DNA from: Pseudidiomarina sp. CB1
GTDB lineage: Bacteria > Pseudomonadota > Gammaproteobacteria > Enterobacterales > Alteromonadaceae
Direction: 5' to 3'
DNA: 64,000 nucleotides
Assembly: GCF_024752025.1 (NCBI RefSeq)
Contig: NZ_JANTPU010000001.1
Coordinates: 1,736,001-1,800,000 of the forward strand
Positions within the stretch are counted from its first letter, which is position 1, and each line of letters begins with the position of its first letter. Positions 1-8,960 of the stretch are shown here, piece by piece. Made by a program: the position numbers and the translations under genes. The notes beneath the pieces are model-generated. The model saw only the letters and a list, made by a program, of their open reading frames with translations, made no database searches and had not been told where the DNA came from.

Positions 1-2
1 AT

Positions 3-245
3 GAGCAAGCCGGCTATACCACGACGGCGATACAATGCCGCCGTGATGGTAGCTGGGAGCCGATCGCGGAGGCGATAAGCTACACTAATCCTGTAAGCGG
101 AAGTTATACCACCGCCTCAGGCCAACAGATGCTCGACACAGTTTTGGAAGCGGTCATGGCCACCGCTCCTTTTTCTAAAGCAACCGAAGACGCTGCCCTG
201 AATTCGCATTGGCGCGTTGATGCACCAGCGACGGAAGCAAATTAA
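3..245 (+). CDS. C-terminal fragment of an unrecognised protein
   Basis: An open frame enters from the left edge and ends at TAA 243-245, giving about 80 residues with no start in the window. The visible part is polar, with one Cys and a QQMLDTVLEAV helix-like stretch, and ends in an Ala-rich tail. It lies only 20 bases upstream of the next lipoprotein gene on the same strand, so the two are probably co-transcribed. I do not recognise the family and assign no function. Confidence 0.55.
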   Translation, partial: EQAGYTTTAIQCRRDGSWEPIAEAISYTNPVSGSYTTASGQQMLDTVLEAVMATAPFSKATEDAALNSHWRVDAPATEAN

Positions 246-265
246 GCAGCAATGGAGGAATAGCT

Positions 266-790
266 ATGAATGTAATCAAACTTATGTCAATTGCGCTCGT
301 TTCAGTAGTAATCGCAGCGTGTAGCTCGCAACCTGACTACCGCGCGGCGGAAGGCTCAGGTTATGGTTACAATGCGACGCAACTCACTGATACTCAGTAT
401 CGTGTGACCTTTAAAGCAAGAGGCTCAGACGCCGACAAAGCAATGGATTATGCGCTGCTGCGCGCTGCCGAGGTCACCCTGCAAAACGGCTACGACTGGT
501 TTGTCGTAACGCACCGTGAAACGCTCATCGATAACGAGCGCATTGAACCGAGCAGCACGTTGCGCTATGCCGATTCACGAGATGTCGTCACCCGCTGTGG
601 CTTGGTGTCATGCACCACAACCTCGTATCCACGCAGCACTTTTAGTGCAGGTGTGCACATCGGCGGGGATCGCTCTCAAGACATCAAAAGTATTCTCGAG
701 ATTAAACTTGGCAAAGGTGTGCGCCCCGATACCGATGCGAGTTTCGATGCACTCGAAGTTAGACAACACTTAAGTCCAAAAGAGGACTAA
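266..790 (+). CDS. CC0125/CC1285-like small lipoprotein
   Basis: 174 residues. The N-terminus is a lipoprotein signal ending in the lipobox VIAAC (Cys about residue 19), so the product is probably anchored to the outer membrane. The mature part has a SGYGY motif followed by YRVTFKARG, a YALLRAAE helix and GYDWFVV; this arrangement is typical of the uncharacterised CC0125/CC1285 lipoprotein family. Two further Cys (about residues 111 and 116) could form a disulfide. The ATG has an excellent ribosome binding site, GGAGGA, eight bases upstream. The gene is followed by a strong hairpin at 804-828. Function unknown. Confidence 0.8.
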   Translation: MNVIKLMSIALVSVVIAACSSQPDYRAAEGSGYGYNATQLTDTQYRVTFKARGSDADKAMDYALLRAAEVTLQNGYDWFVVTHRETLIDNERIEPSSTLRYADSRDVVTRCGLVSCTTTSYPRSTFSAGVHIGGDRSQDIKSILEIKLGKGVRPDTDASFDALEVRQHLSPKED

Positions 791-803
791 GCCCTACCAC
801 CAA

Positions 804-828
804 CGCCGGCCCTGAATTAGGGCCGGCG
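804..828 (+). terminator. Strong GC hairpin, likely terminator
   Basis: Perfect 10-bp inverted repeat CGCCGGCCCT / AGGGCCGGCG with a 5-base loop, 13 bases after the lipoprotein stop. The following T-run is short (ATTTG), so termination may be only partly intrinsic. It separates the lipoprotein from the aminotransferase. Confidence 0.7.
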
Positions 829-892
829 ATTTGCAGATAGACAAGGTCCAAAGTACACTCATTGCTCATTTTGTAACGCAGTGAGAAAAAAC

Positions 893-1888
893 ATGGCAGC
901 ATTTGGTACCGTATTTATGCCTGAAATGGCATTCAGCACCTTTGACGGCGAGCAATGGAGTAAGCCAGAAGTTGTTGCTGCAGACCACATCAGCTTACAT
1001 CCCGGCGCCCATGTGTTGCACTATGCGAGTACTTGCTTTGAAGGCCTCAAGGCATTTCGTCATGAAGACGGCTCGATCACTATTTTCCGTATGGATGCCA
1101 ACATTGCTCGGATGATCCAAAGCAGCCGCTTGCTGTCACTGCCAGAACCTTCGGCGCAGCAACTCGAAGAAATGATCGTCAGCATCGTCCGCCGCTTTGC
1201 CGATGAAGTTCCGGCACCTCCAGGATCGATGTATATTCGACCTACGCACATTGGCACCGAACCCGCGATTGGAAAAGCTGCCAACCCAAGTCTCACTTCC
1301 ATGCTCTATGTACTGTTATCACCCGTTGGCGATTATTTTTCTGGCGGTATTCGTCCACTACGCTTATTACTGGAACAAAACGGCTCGCGCTGCGCGGCTC
1401 ACATGGGCATGATTAAAAGCGGTGGTAACTACGCCAGTGCTTTACAACCTATTTTGACCGCACGTAAAGAGGTCAACGCCGACCAAGTACTGTTTTGCCC
1501 TAATGGCGACGTACAAGAAACGGGCGCTGCCAACTTCTTGCTGATTGATGGCAACGAAATTATCACCAAAGCGCTCGATAGCACTTTTTTACACGGCATT
1601 ACACGCGACTCGATTCTAACCCTCGCCCGCGACATGGGCATGACCGTTAGTGAACGCGAACTTAGCGTGGACGAATTATTGGAGCGTGCCAGCAAGCCTC
1701 ATACTGAAGCGGCGTTATCAGGTACAGCCGCCGTACTCACACCAGTTGGCACGCTAATACAAAATGGTCAAGAATATGCCGTTGGCACCGGCCAACAAGG
1801 TCCCACCACTGAAAAACTGCGTAAAGCACTTAACGCAGTGCAGTGGGGTGAAACGCCCGACCTTCACGGTTGGCTGACGCAGGTTTAA
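893..1888 (+). CDS. ilvE: Branched-chain amino acid aminotransferase (class IV PLP)
   Basis: 331 residues from ATG 893. Transfers amino groups between glutamate and the 2-oxo acids of Val, Leu and Ile; cytosolic, PLP-dependent. Family motifs: catalytic Lys in IKSGGNYASAL (about residue 175), the conserved Glu in QETGAANF (about 209), and TFLHGITRDSIL. A GTG at 881 gives a version four residues longer, but ATG 893 has a GTGAGA ribosome-binding stretch at a better distance and starts MAAFGTVF. Length and motifs resemble the BCAT2/type-II branch more than the shorter E. coli IlvE; D-amino acid or aminodeoxychorismate activity is less likely. The following small ORF starts 11 bases downstream. 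Confidence 0.88.
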   Translation: MAAFGTVFMPEMAFSTFDGEQWSKPEVVAADHISLHPGAHVLHYASTCFEGLKAFRHEDGSITIFRMDANIARMIQSSRLLSLPEPSAQQLEEMIVSIVRRFADEVPAPPGSMYIRPTHIGTEPAIGKAANPSLTSMLYVLLSPVGDYFSGGIRPLRLLLEQNGSRCAAHMGMIKSGGNYASALQPILTARKEVNADQVLFCPNGDVQETGAANFLLIDGNEIITKALDSTFLHGITRDSILTLARDMGMTVSERELSVDELLERASKPHTEAALSGTAAVLTPVGTLIQNGQEYAVGTGQQGPTTEKLRKALNAVQWGETPDLHGWLTQV

Positions 1889-1899
1889 AGTTACCAACC

Positions 1900-2160
1900 A
1901 TGCCGTTTGTTATTCAAGAGCTGAACTGGTACAAACGCCGTAAGCCGAATGCCGAATCGAAGCCTGTAGATGTAGAGGTCGAAGATTTCAAGCTAGAGAA
2001 AAATCACTTTTGCAAAATTCATGTGATCTTTGACGATGGTGGGCGTGCGACTTTACAAGGTCGCGTGACGCAGAACCCTGTTACTGGCGCTTGGTCGGTC
2101 AATGGGATTAACGCTAAAGGTCAGAGTGTGTCTGCACTGTATGTTGAGGATGCGTCATGA
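1900..2160 (+). CDS. Small conserved-looking hypothetical protein
   Basis: 86 residues from ATG 1900 (MPFVIQELNWYKRR). A TTG at 1870 would extend it into the aminotransferase gene and is less likely. The protein is basic at the N-terminus, then rich in beta-forming segments (FCKIHVIFDDGGRATLQGRVTQ), with no membrane segment or Cys-rich motif beyond one Cys. Its stop overlaps the methyltransferase start (ATGA, 2157-2160), so the two are translationally coupled and probably act together. I do not recognise a family. Confidence 0.65.
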   Translation: MPFVIQELNWYKRRKPNAESKPVDVEVEDFKLEKNHFCKIHVIFDDGGRATLQGRVTQNPVTGAWSVNGINAKGQSVSALYVEDAS

Positions 2161-2801
2161 CAGACGTCTGCACGCTTTGCGGTGGCTCTGCCGTCACGTT
2201 CACCAAAGATAAGCAGCGAAGTTACTTTAAATGTCGCGAATGTGAGCTTATTTTTGCCGATCCTAAGGCAAAGCTCTCGAAAAATTCCGAAAAAGAAGTC
2301 TACGATCTTCACCAAAATGACCCTAACGATGAAGGTTATCGGCGCTTTCTTAGCCTGCTCACCAAGCCGCTCCTCGAGCGCGTGGCGGCCAGCGCTGAAG
2401 GCCTCGATTTTGGCTGCGGTCCGGGCCCGACGCTGAATCTAATGCTCGAGGACGCCGGTATTCGCATGGCGCTGTACGATATTTTTTATTACCCCGATAA
2501 AGCGCCATTAAAGCAACGTTATGATGTAGTGACCTGTACTGAGGTTGTGGAGCATTTCAACGCACCTGCCACGAGTTGGCCGACCTTAGTAGGTTTGCTC
2601 AAAGAGCGTGCTTGGTTAGCGGTAATGACATCACTCTTTACCCGCGAAACGCCCGAAGCTTTTCTGGCTTGGCAATACAAGAACGATCCGACCCATGTCA
2701 GTTTTTACACGCCCCTAACCATGCAATGGCTGGCTAAACACTTCGGGCTCGAGTGCGAAATCCTCAGTCAGCGCGTGATTTTCTTTCAGCGAGTTTCGTA
2801 G
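2157..2801 (+). CDS. Zinc-ribbon class I SAM-dependent methyltransferase
   Basis: 214 residues. The N-terminus has a zinc ribbon, CxxC at residues 5-8 (CTLC) and CxxC at about 24-27 (CREC). A Rossmann methyltransferase fold follows, with the SAM-binding motif LDFGCGPGPTL (about 84-94) and TEVVEHF (about 126-132), as in Methyltransf_11/23 proteins. This two-part layout occurs in small-molecule and protein methyltransferases of unknown substrate. It overlaps the upstream small ORF by four bases. The last 38 bases overlap the convergent regulator gene. Substrate not predictable. Confidence 0.8.
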   Translation: MTDVCTLCGGSAVTFTKDKQRSYFKCRECELIFADPKAKLSKNSEKEVYDLHQNDPNDEGYRRFLSLLTKPLLERVAASAEGLDFGCGPGPTLNLMLEDAGIRMALYDIFYYPDKAPLKQRYDVVTCTEVVEHFNAPATSWPTLVGLLKERAWLAVMTSLFTRETPEAFLAWQYKNDPTHVSFYTPLTMQWLAKHFGLECEILSQRVIFFQRVS

Positions 2802-4086
2802 GGCAAAAGTACGTTGCTTGCAGACGGCGCTTAAGGTCTTCACATAAGCGCAAAGCGCCAGGCTGATCGCCAGTTTGCTGCAGCACCACGGCTAAGCCTA
2901 AGGTCGCCTCTTCATGCACCGGCGCAAAAGCGAGTACCCGACGGTACCAACTTTCCGCCTCTTGATAGTTTTCCGCGGCTAAGTAACGATCACCAATAAA
3001 GCTGCCCAAATCGGCATACCAAGGCCGAATTTGCACCTCATTTGCCTGATAACGCTTAGTCATTGCTTGAAAGGCGGACTGATAATCGCGCAAGGCCGCA
3101 GCCTCGTTACCTAACGCGTCATTCAACTCACCCTTATTGAGCCAAACCTGCCAGGCACTCTCATCAACCTGCAGCGCCTTTTCATAGACGTTGATGGCAC
3201 CGGCATAGTCGCCTTGCGCTGAGCGCACGAAACCTAATGCCTTTAGCGCTGCTGCATTGTTGGGCGCTAGATTAACAGCGCGCTCGGCTAAGGTTTGCGC
3301 ACGCTGTAGTTGCCGTTGCGCTGCCTCGGTATCCAACGCCCCCGAAGCCACACGCTGGGTCAATGTCACAGGTTCAGCAGCCGCAGCGCCGCTGTCAGAC
3401 CAGCGGATCACGCGCTGCACCAATGAATTCGCCAATCCGGCATAAGCCAACGCAGCATCAGGATTGAGTTCAATCTGTTGTTGGTATAGCGAAATCGCCA
3501 TCTCGTTGTCGGCTAAGCGCATTTGGTGGTAATAATCATCGGCGCGTGCCAAAAGATCATCTTGTGTGTCGGTTGGCGCCACATCGGCCTGCGGTGGTGT
3601 CTCCCATAAATTAAGATTCGCGACGACCACGGACAGAATCGCGACCACTAACAGTAAGCCGACAACCAACATTCGGCGCGGACGTCGAGGCGCGGGCTCA
3701 GGCGTTCGCGCTCCTAGCTCGATGTCTGCCGGCGCTGCAACGACCTTGGCCAACAGTCGGTAGCCGCGCTTCGGTAGCGTCTCAATGTACTTAGGACTAC
3801 GCGGATCGTCACCCAAGCTTGTGCGCAATCGTGAAATGGTTCGCGCAATGGTTTCATCGCTGGCGTAGCTCTCACTCCAAACCGCCTCCGTGATATCTTG
3901 CTTGCTGACTAAAGCTCCCGCATGAGCAGCGAGATAGGCTAACACTTGGCAGGATTTCGGCTCCAAACGTCCAATAACGGCGTCTTTTTCGGCCGATTGC
4001 GACGCGGTTTTACGCAATTGTCCGCTGCTAAAATCAACCTGCCAGTCTCCAATGACAGCCACACCTTTTAGAAAATCTGTTTTCAT
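2764..4086 (-). CDS. Winged-helix (CadC/ToxR-type) membrane regulator with TPR sensor
   Basis: 440 residues. An OmpR/PhoB-type winged helix occupies about residues 10-115, including LVSKQDITEAVW and YIETLPKRGYRL, the signatures of the Trans_reg_C fold. One membrane segment follows (about 137-158, MLVVGLLLVVAILSVVV), then a periplasmic part made of TPR repeats (about 200-430). This is the CadC/ToxR layout: a one-component regulator that binds DNA while anchored in the inner membrane. It is divergent from the S41 peptidase gene, with repeats in the shared upstream region (4102-4142), so it may control that gene and itself. Its 3' end overlaps the convergent methyltransferase gene. Confidence 0.85.
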   Translation of the reverse strand: MKTDFLKGVAVIGDWQVDFSSGQLRKTASQSAEKDAVIGRLEPKSCQVLAYLAAHAGALVSKQDITEAVWSESYASDETIARTISRLRTSLGDDPRSPKYIETLPKRGYRLLAKVVAAPADIELGARTPEPAPRRPRRMLVVGLLLVVAILSVVVANLNLWETPPQADVAPTDTQDDLLARADDYYHQMRLADNEMAISLYQQQIELNPDAALAYAGLANSLVQRVIRWSDSGAAAAEPVTLTQRVASGALDTEAAQRQLQRAQTLAERAVNLAPNNAAALKALGFVRSAQGDYAGAINVYEKALQVDESAWQVWLNKGELNDALGNEAAALRDYQSAFQAMTKRYQANEVQIRPWYADLGSFIGDRYLAAENYQEAESWYRRVLAFAPVHEEATLGLAVVLQQTGDQPGALRLCEDLKRRLQATYFCPTKLAERKSRAD

Positions 4087-4101
4087 TTCAGTGAATTAAC
4101 C

Positions 4102-4142
4102 TTGTCAGGTTTTTGTCCGAACGTTCAGGTAGTATTGTCAGG
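4102..4142. promoter_or_regulatory. TTGTCAGG direct repeats in a divergent promoter region
   Basis: Two exact copies of TTGTCAGG (4102-4109 and 4135-4142) flank a third related GTTCAGG (4123-4129), all on the + strand between the divergent winged-helix regulator and the S41 peptidase gene. OmpR-type winged helices commonly bind direct repeats, so this is a candidate operator for the adjacent regulator. Not verified. Confidence 0.35.
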
Positions 4143-4234
4143 ACTCTGTGTAGAGCATTTTCTACTATTGTGTTCGAATTTTCGAGCTTGGCTATTTAGC
4201 CGCATGCAATTGTTTGCCGCACACTAAAGGAATC

Positions 4235-5722
4235 ATGAAAATGCTACGTCAACTTACTCTTTTTCTTCTTATTGGTACGACTGCGTTTCTGTCGCCCACT
4301 GCCATGACGGATCCGCAAGCGCCTGTTGTCTATCCGGCTGAGCAGATCCGCTTCGACTTACAGCAGCTCTATCGAGATTTACAACTTGGCAGCTATGACC
4401 TGTTCGCACACACGCCAAAAGCAGAATTCGATATCATCTACCACGATATGTTACGCAACATCAATACTCCTTTGAGCCAGCTTGAGGCACATAAGCGTTT
4501 CATGCGCTTCGCTGCGGTGGCGAAGATCGCGCATACACGTATTGATTTCCCGGTCGACGCCTACAAAGAGTTTATGATGCGCAATGGTAAAACGCTACCC
4601 ATCGACTTTTCTGTGACGCCTCAGCGAGTCTCTGTCGCTGCCTATTTCGATAACAACGAGACCAGTCCAATTCAGGTCGGCGATGAGCTGATTGCGATCG
4701 ACGGCCAACCTGTTGACGCTTGGTTGGCAAGCGTTCAGGCCTATATCGCAGCCGATAACCCAGAAATTATGGCATCGCTTACCGAGGGTTTACTGGTGCC
4801 GCTACTCTGGCTGCACCAAGGCGAACGCGATAGCTATGAACTGACGTTACGCCACGCTAATAGCGAGACGCCCTACACCTTTACGCAAGTTACTCTGCCA
4901 CAAGAAGACCAAGTGGCTGGCCTAACCAACGATGAGGCCCCTGGTGCCGAAGAAAAAGTACGTGATTATGCGATTCTAGACGGCACTATTGGCTATTTGA
5001 AGCCGGGCCCTTTCTATAATGTTTACGCCACTTCACATGCTGATATTTGGGATACCGAAGAGTTTCATCGCTTTATTGATGAGGCATTTACCACCTTCAA
5101 GAAGCAAGAGGTCAAGCAAATACTGATCGATGTTCGCGATAATCCAGGTGGCACCAATAGCTTCAGTGACTACATGCTTGCTTGGTTTGCCGACAAACCG
5201 TTTAAGTTCGCCTCAGACTTCCGCATTAAAGTCTCAGAGTTATCGCGTGCGTCGAATCAACGCCGACTTGAAGGCAACGGTGATAGCAATGCGACGTCAC
5301 AGCAACTGGCGCAACTTTATGCTGACCATCAGGCAGGCGATATTGTGTCCTTCCCGCTCGCTGAGGCACAACCGCACGGTAGCGCTAAATCCGTAGCTGA
5401 CCGTCAGGTTTATGTGTTGATTGATCGATATTCCTACAGTAATGCCATTTCCGTCGCGGCCATCGCGCAAGACTATGGTTTTGCGACAGTGATTGGTGAG
5501 AAAACCGGCGACTTAGCAACGACCTACGCCGCTATGGAAAGCTTTAAACTCAAATATACCGGTATCGAGGTGGGTTATCCAAAAGCGCATATCATTCGCC
5601 CCAATGGGGATTTGAAGGCAGATGGCGTAACGCCAGATATCTCTTTTGACTTTATGGCCTCGTCTCTTAGCGCTAACGCCAAGCTCGAACGCGTGTTGTC
5701 CGAGCTCCGTCAGCAAGACTAA
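4235..5722 (+). CDS. Secreted S41 (C-terminal processing) family peptidase
   Basis: 495 residues from ATG 4235, which has AAAGGA six bases upstream; the TTG at 4214 is rejected. The signal peptide (MKMLRQLTLFLLIGTTAFL) is cleaved near residue 26. The middle contains a PDZ-like region (VGDELIAIDGQPVDAWL). The S41 catalytic core includes IDVRDNPGGT, DRYSYSNAISVA with the nucleophile Ser, and GEKTGD with the partner Lys. It is a serine peptidase of the Ctp/tail-specific superfamily, periplasmic or exported. It is convergent with the M23 gene, with only four bases between stops. Divergent from the CadC-type regulator. Confidence 0.85.
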   Translation: MKMLRQLTLFLLIGTTAFLSPTAMTDPQAPVVYPAEQIRFDLQQLYRDLQLGSYDLFAHTPKAEFDIIYHDMLRNINTPLSQLEAHKRFMRFAAVAKIAHTRIDFPVDAYKEFMMRNGKTLPIDFSVTPQRVSVAAYFDNNETSPIQVGDELIAIDGQPVDAWLASVQAYIAADNPEIMASLTEGLLVPLLWLHQGERDSYELTLRHANSETPYTFTQVTLPQEDQVAGLTNDEAPGAEEKVRDYAILDGTIGYLKPGPFYNVYATSHADIWDTEEFHRFIDEAFTTFKKQEVKQILIDVRDNPGGTNSFSDYMLAWFADKPFKFASDFRIKVSELSRASNQRRLEGNGDSNATSQQLAQLYADHQAGDIVSFPLAEAQPHGSAKSVADRQVYVLIDRYSYSNAISVAAIAQDYGFATVIGEKTGDLATTYAAMESFKLKYTGIEVGYPKAHIIRPNGDLKADGVTPDISFDFMASSLSANAKLERVLSELRQQD

Positions 5723-5726
5723 TACA

Positions 5727-7106
5727 TCAGCGAGCCTCAGCCGTCAGCGGTGGCAGATAAATAGCACTGTCGCCGCTGGCAAATTGGGCTAGGCGCATAG
5801 TGCGATCTTCGAGGCCTTCGACAAAAGCGATAAATTGCGCAAGTTCTTGACCCGCTAAACGTTCAGTAGTGAGTTTTTTTAAGTTCAACGGGTTCACGCT
5901 TTTACCGTTTTTGTAGACTTCATAGTGCAGGTGACGCGCTTGCGAAAGGCCGGTATTACCCAGAAATCCAATAACCTGACCCTGTTTCACTTTAACGCCG
6001 GGCTTGATGTCGCTGGCGAAGCCTTTCAAGTGTGCGTATAGGGTTTCGTAGCCGTCATCATGTTGCAGTACGACAGCATTGCCATAAGTACTGTACCAAT
6101 CGGCACGTTTAACTGTGGCGTTGCCCGCGGCCATAATTGGTGTACCCGCCGGCGCACTGAAATCAATGCCTTTATGCATACGCGTGTAACCCAGCAAAGG
6201 GTGCTTGCGCTGGCCGTAATGCGACGATAAGCGTGCGCCATTAAGCGGTGTCTTCAGCAAAAAACTCTCAGCGAGGCGGCCATCTTCGAGGTAAAACGCA
6301 TCGTTGTAGCGATACAAGCGTAAATCGTCTTCGCTATTCCTAAAACGCAAATAAGTCGGTTGCAGCGGCGTTTGTTGATGCGCAAATAGGGCTTCATCTT
6401 CGATCACCAGCGTACGCTCAAATACCACTTCAAATCGATTGCCGCTATAAACTTGGCGCTGAAAATCAATGAAATGCGATAATGCGAGCAAAGCACTATT
6501 GATCACATCACCAGGAATTCCTGCTGCAGCACCATCACCATATAAACTGTGATTAATAACGATGGCATGCTCGGCAACTTCAATGCGTGTCGGAACTTTA
6601 GTCTTTGTGACCTGCCAGTCATCACCCTGCTGCACTGCATCAACCCGAATCGCATACTCACCTGCCAAACTCACTTGCCGCTGCCCAGCAACTTCATCAA
6701 TTGCCAAGATACTGCCAGCCTGTAATTTATTTAAAGGTACGACCTTGCGCAGCGCTATTGCAAGATTGGCAATTTGCTGGGCACTAAAGCCTTGCTTTGA
6801 TAGTAATGAGGAGACCGTTTGCCCACTTTTTAACGTTACCAGCTGTGCTTCTTGCGACATTGCAGTGAACGAACGTTCTGGTGTTGTTGTGTTTTTTTCG
6901 AGTGTTGAGCTATTGGTGAGATCATGCGCCTTGTCTTTGCTTTCGATAGGCCGCAATAGATGAGCCGTCTCACTCTGCTGATCGACTTGACCCGGTTGTT
7001 GTTGAGTTTCTGGAGTTTGCTCTGCTTCAACCTCAGTTGGCGCATCACTACAACCTAGCTGCAAAAATGCAGTCATCAGGCACAGCGCAATTAACGATCT
7101 TGGCAT
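5727..7106 (-). CDS. M23 (LytM) murein endopeptidase lipoprotein, MepM-like
   Basis: 459 residues from ATG 7106, preceded by AGGAAA. A longer frame to 7217 has no ribosome binding site and hides the lipobox LQLGC (Cys about residue 19). The middle has a LysM/OapA-like stretch (LKSGQTVSSLLSKQGFSAQQIANL, about 90-113) and a linker domain. The C-terminal peptidase_M23 domain carries HKGIDFSAPAGTPI and HLHYEVYKNG, i.e. the HxxxD and HxH zinc ligands. It cuts peptidoglycan cross-links like E. coli MepM, but is a lipoprotein rather than a membrane-anchored protein. Upstream by 79 bases is the ScsD-like thioredoxin gene on the same strand. Confidence 0.87.
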   Translation of the reverse strand: MPRSLIALCLMTAFLQLGCSDAPTEVEAEQTPETQQQPGQVDQQSETAHLLRPIESKDKAHDLTNSSTLEKNTTTPERSFTAMSQEAQLVTLKSGQTVSSLLSKQGFSAQQIANLAIALRKVVPLNKLQAGSILAIDEVAGQRQVSLAGEYAIRVDAVQQGDDWQVTKTKVPTRIEVAEHAIVINHSLYGDGAAAGIPGDVINSALLALSHFIDFQRQVYSGNRFEVVFERTLVIEDEALFAHQQTPLQPTYLRFRNSEDDLRLYRYNDAFYLEDGRLAESFLLKTPLNGARLSSHYGQRKHPLLGYTRMHKGIDFSAPAGTPIMAAGNATVKRADWYSTYGNAVVLQHDDGYETLYAHLKGFASDIKPGVKVKQGQVIGFLGNTGLSQARHLHYEVYKNGKSVNPLNLKKLTTERLAGQELAQFIAFVEGLEDRTMRLAQFASGDSAIYLPPLTAEAR

Positions 7107-7185
7107 TCGATTTCCTAGCTCTCTAAATTCAAGCGCCATTCTACCCAAAAACCGCGAATGAACAACAGTCAGGTTTACACCCTTT

Positions 7186-7671
7186 TTACGACATGTAAGC
7201 CCACAACCAACGCGCATAAAGCCCTAACGGTGTGGTCACGCCAGCGGTGAAGGAATGAATCTTGCCATTGCGAACGATGGCAAAAGCTGGTGTTACGGGT
7301 ACGCCCCACTGTTGCGAAATGGCCGCATCGGGATCATTGACGACGGCAAGTTCGTAGTTGTTGGTTTGCAAGTAACGCTGCACTTGACTCGGTGAGCCAG
7401 AACTCATGGCCACACTGACCACCGGCAAATAGTTATCAACCCAATCAACGCTGGGCGTCAGCACATGACACACAGGACACCAAGAGCCCCAGAAGTACAC
7501 GACCACTGGCTCGCCGTAACTTTGCTCGACCAAATCAATATGCTGCTGTTCTAAAGTCACCCAGCGCGTATCGGGTAATGCACCTTTCGGAAGGTCTTTG
7601 CCGCGCCATAGATCCATGACCGTGACGACAACCAGTGCAAGCAAAATAAAAACTAATGTCTTTCGAATCAT
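7186..7671 (-). CDS. Membrane-anchored thioredoxin-like protein (ScsD/TlpA type)
   Basis: 161 residues. An N-terminal membrane anchor (IRKTLVFILLALVVVTVMDLW) is followed by a periplasmic thioredoxin fold with active site WGSWCPVC (about residues 66-73) and the cis-Pro loop VPVTPAFAIV. The CPVC pair and size match ScsD-type protein disulfide oxidoreductases (copper-stress suppressors) and TlpA/ResA relatives. It probably reduces periplasmic disulfides, taking electrons from a DsbD/ScsB partner that is not in this window. It lies between the SGNH hydrolase and M23 genes on the same strand. Confidence 0.82.
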   Translation of the reverse strand: MIRKTLVFILLALVVVTVMDLWRGKDLPKGALPDTRWVTLEQQHIDLVEQSYGEPVVVYFWGSWCPVCHVLTPSVDWVDNYLPVVSVAMSSGSPSQVQRYLQTNNYELAVVNDPDAAISQQWGVPVTPAFAIVRNGKIHSFTAGVTTPLGLYARWLWAYMS

Positions 7672-7726
7672 TTTTTATCATTAAGCAGCTTAAAAAGTTG
7701 CTGCTAACTCTATACCTTTCAGGTTG

Positions 7727-8434
7727 TTATTGAAACTCCATAATCATGTTCTCGGCAGCCTGCGCCCAGATAGCGGCTGCCTGTGCAGACGGATGATAGC
7801 CATCAGCAGCAATGAATTCAGGTGCGTAAGGTAAGTCGAACTTTAACAGTTCAGTGTTTGCGTGTGTCTGACAATGCGTTTCCAGATGGTGGTTTAATTC
7901 CATGGCTTGCTGCCCAACAAACCAACGCAGTGGCTGTGGCAGCGCGGGAAACTTATGCATTGGTGGTAGTGAGGTATAAATAATTTTTTTCGCCCCTAGC
8001 TGCGCGCTTAAATAATGCGTGAGATTTTCTAAATCTGTACGCCATTGGCGCACTGAGGTGCGCTTTGTTACGTCGTTCACACCAACCGAGATGAGCACCG
8101 CATCAGGTGCGGCAATTCTCAGCTCGGTCCCTTGTAGCAACGCCAGCACCTTTGCACAGGTCAGGCTCGACTGTGCCACCAGCTGCCACTCCAGCGCACA
8201 GTGTTCACTCAACGCCGCTACTAACTTTCCAGTCACCGCTTCGGCTTGCGCATCGCACCCCACCCCAGCAATCGCTGAGTCACCTATGAGCAATAACGAG
8301 AGGGCGGGCTTCCCTCCCTCTCGTTGTCCGTGGCGTGGTCCAGGCGGTTCCGGCAGACGCGGGGTTCGCTGGCGTACCCGTTTTCCCTGTACGAGTAGTA
8401 ACGGGGCAGCAAGAGCGAATAAAAGTTTACGCAT
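7727..8434 (-). CDS. SGNH/GDSL-family hydrolase
   Basis: 235 residues. A short hydrophobic start (MRKLLFALAAPLLLVQG) suggests export or a membrane anchor, followed by a Pro/Arg-rich linker. The four SGNH blocks are visible: IGDSAIAG (Ser nucleophile, about residue 53), a Gly in block II, GVNDVT (Asn, about 119) and DGYHPS (Asp-His pair near residue 212). It is an esterase or lipase-like hydrolase; the substrate is unknown. Divergent from yaiI, with about 60 bases between start codons. Confidence 0.85.
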   Translation of the reverse strand: MRKLLFALAAPLLLVQGKRVRQRTPRLPEPPGPRHGQREGGKPALSLLLIGDSAIAGVGCDAQAEAVTGKLVAALSEHCALEWQLVAQSSLTCAKVLALLQGTELRIAAPDAVLISVGVNDVTKRTSVRQWRTDLENLTHYLSAQLGAKKIIYTSLPPMHKFPALPQPLRWFVGQQAMELNHHLETHCQTHANTELLKFDLPYAPEFIAADGYHPSAQAAAIWAQAAENMIMEFQ

Positions 8435-8497
8435 GAGGCTAAGGGTCCTGTCAGTGGCGTGCTAAGCTATGGCTAAAACCATAATACGAGAAGACGT

Positions 8498-8941
8498 ATG
8501 AAAATCTACGTTGATGCTGATGCTTGTCCAACGGTAATAAAAGATATTCTCTACCGCGCGGCCGAGCGCAAGCACCTTGAATTATTGCTGGTGGCAAATC
8601 AGCCATTGCGCGTGCCCGCTTCCAAGTTTATCAAAACCTTGACCGTGACGAGCGGCTTCGATGTTGCCGACGACGAAATCGTCAAGCGCTGCAAAGCCGG
8701 TGACTTGGTCATTACAGCAGATATTCCGTTGGCCGCCGAAGTCATCGAAAAAGGTGGGCAAGCGCTTAGCCCACGCGGCGAGCTGTTCACCAAGGACAAC
8801 ATTCGCGGCCGCCTGAACGTGCGGGATTTCATGGATACCATGCGCGCCAGCGGGATTCAAAGTGGCGGCCCACCACCGTTGAACCAACGCGACCGCATGG
8901 AATTTGCCAACCACCTTGATCGCATTTTGGCGCGCGCTTAA
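8498..8941 (+). CDS. yaiI: YaiI/YqxD family protein (DUF188, PIN-like)
   Basis: 147 residues, the usual family length. It begins [25 protein letters not shown], the hallmark of UPF0178; the acidic DADACP start and the [12 protein letters not shown] motif (about 75-86) correspond to the conserved PIN-like acidic residues. The biochemical role of the family is not established, although a nuclease-like fold is suspected. A bidirectional terminator follows. Confidence 0.88.
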   Translation: MKIYVDADACPTVIKDILYRAAERKHLELLLVANQPLRVPASKFIKTLTVTSGFDVADDEIVKRCKAGDLVITADIPLAAEVIEKGGQALSPRGELFTKDNIRGRLNVRDFMDTMRASGIQSGGPPPLNQRDRMEFANHLDRILARA

Positions 8942-8960
8942 GCCTTCAGAGCCATAAAAA

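Noticed and set aside
6562-6963. 133-residue ORF antisense to the M23 peptidase gene
   Set aside because: Low-complexity Ser/Cys-rich translation typical of an antisense shadow.
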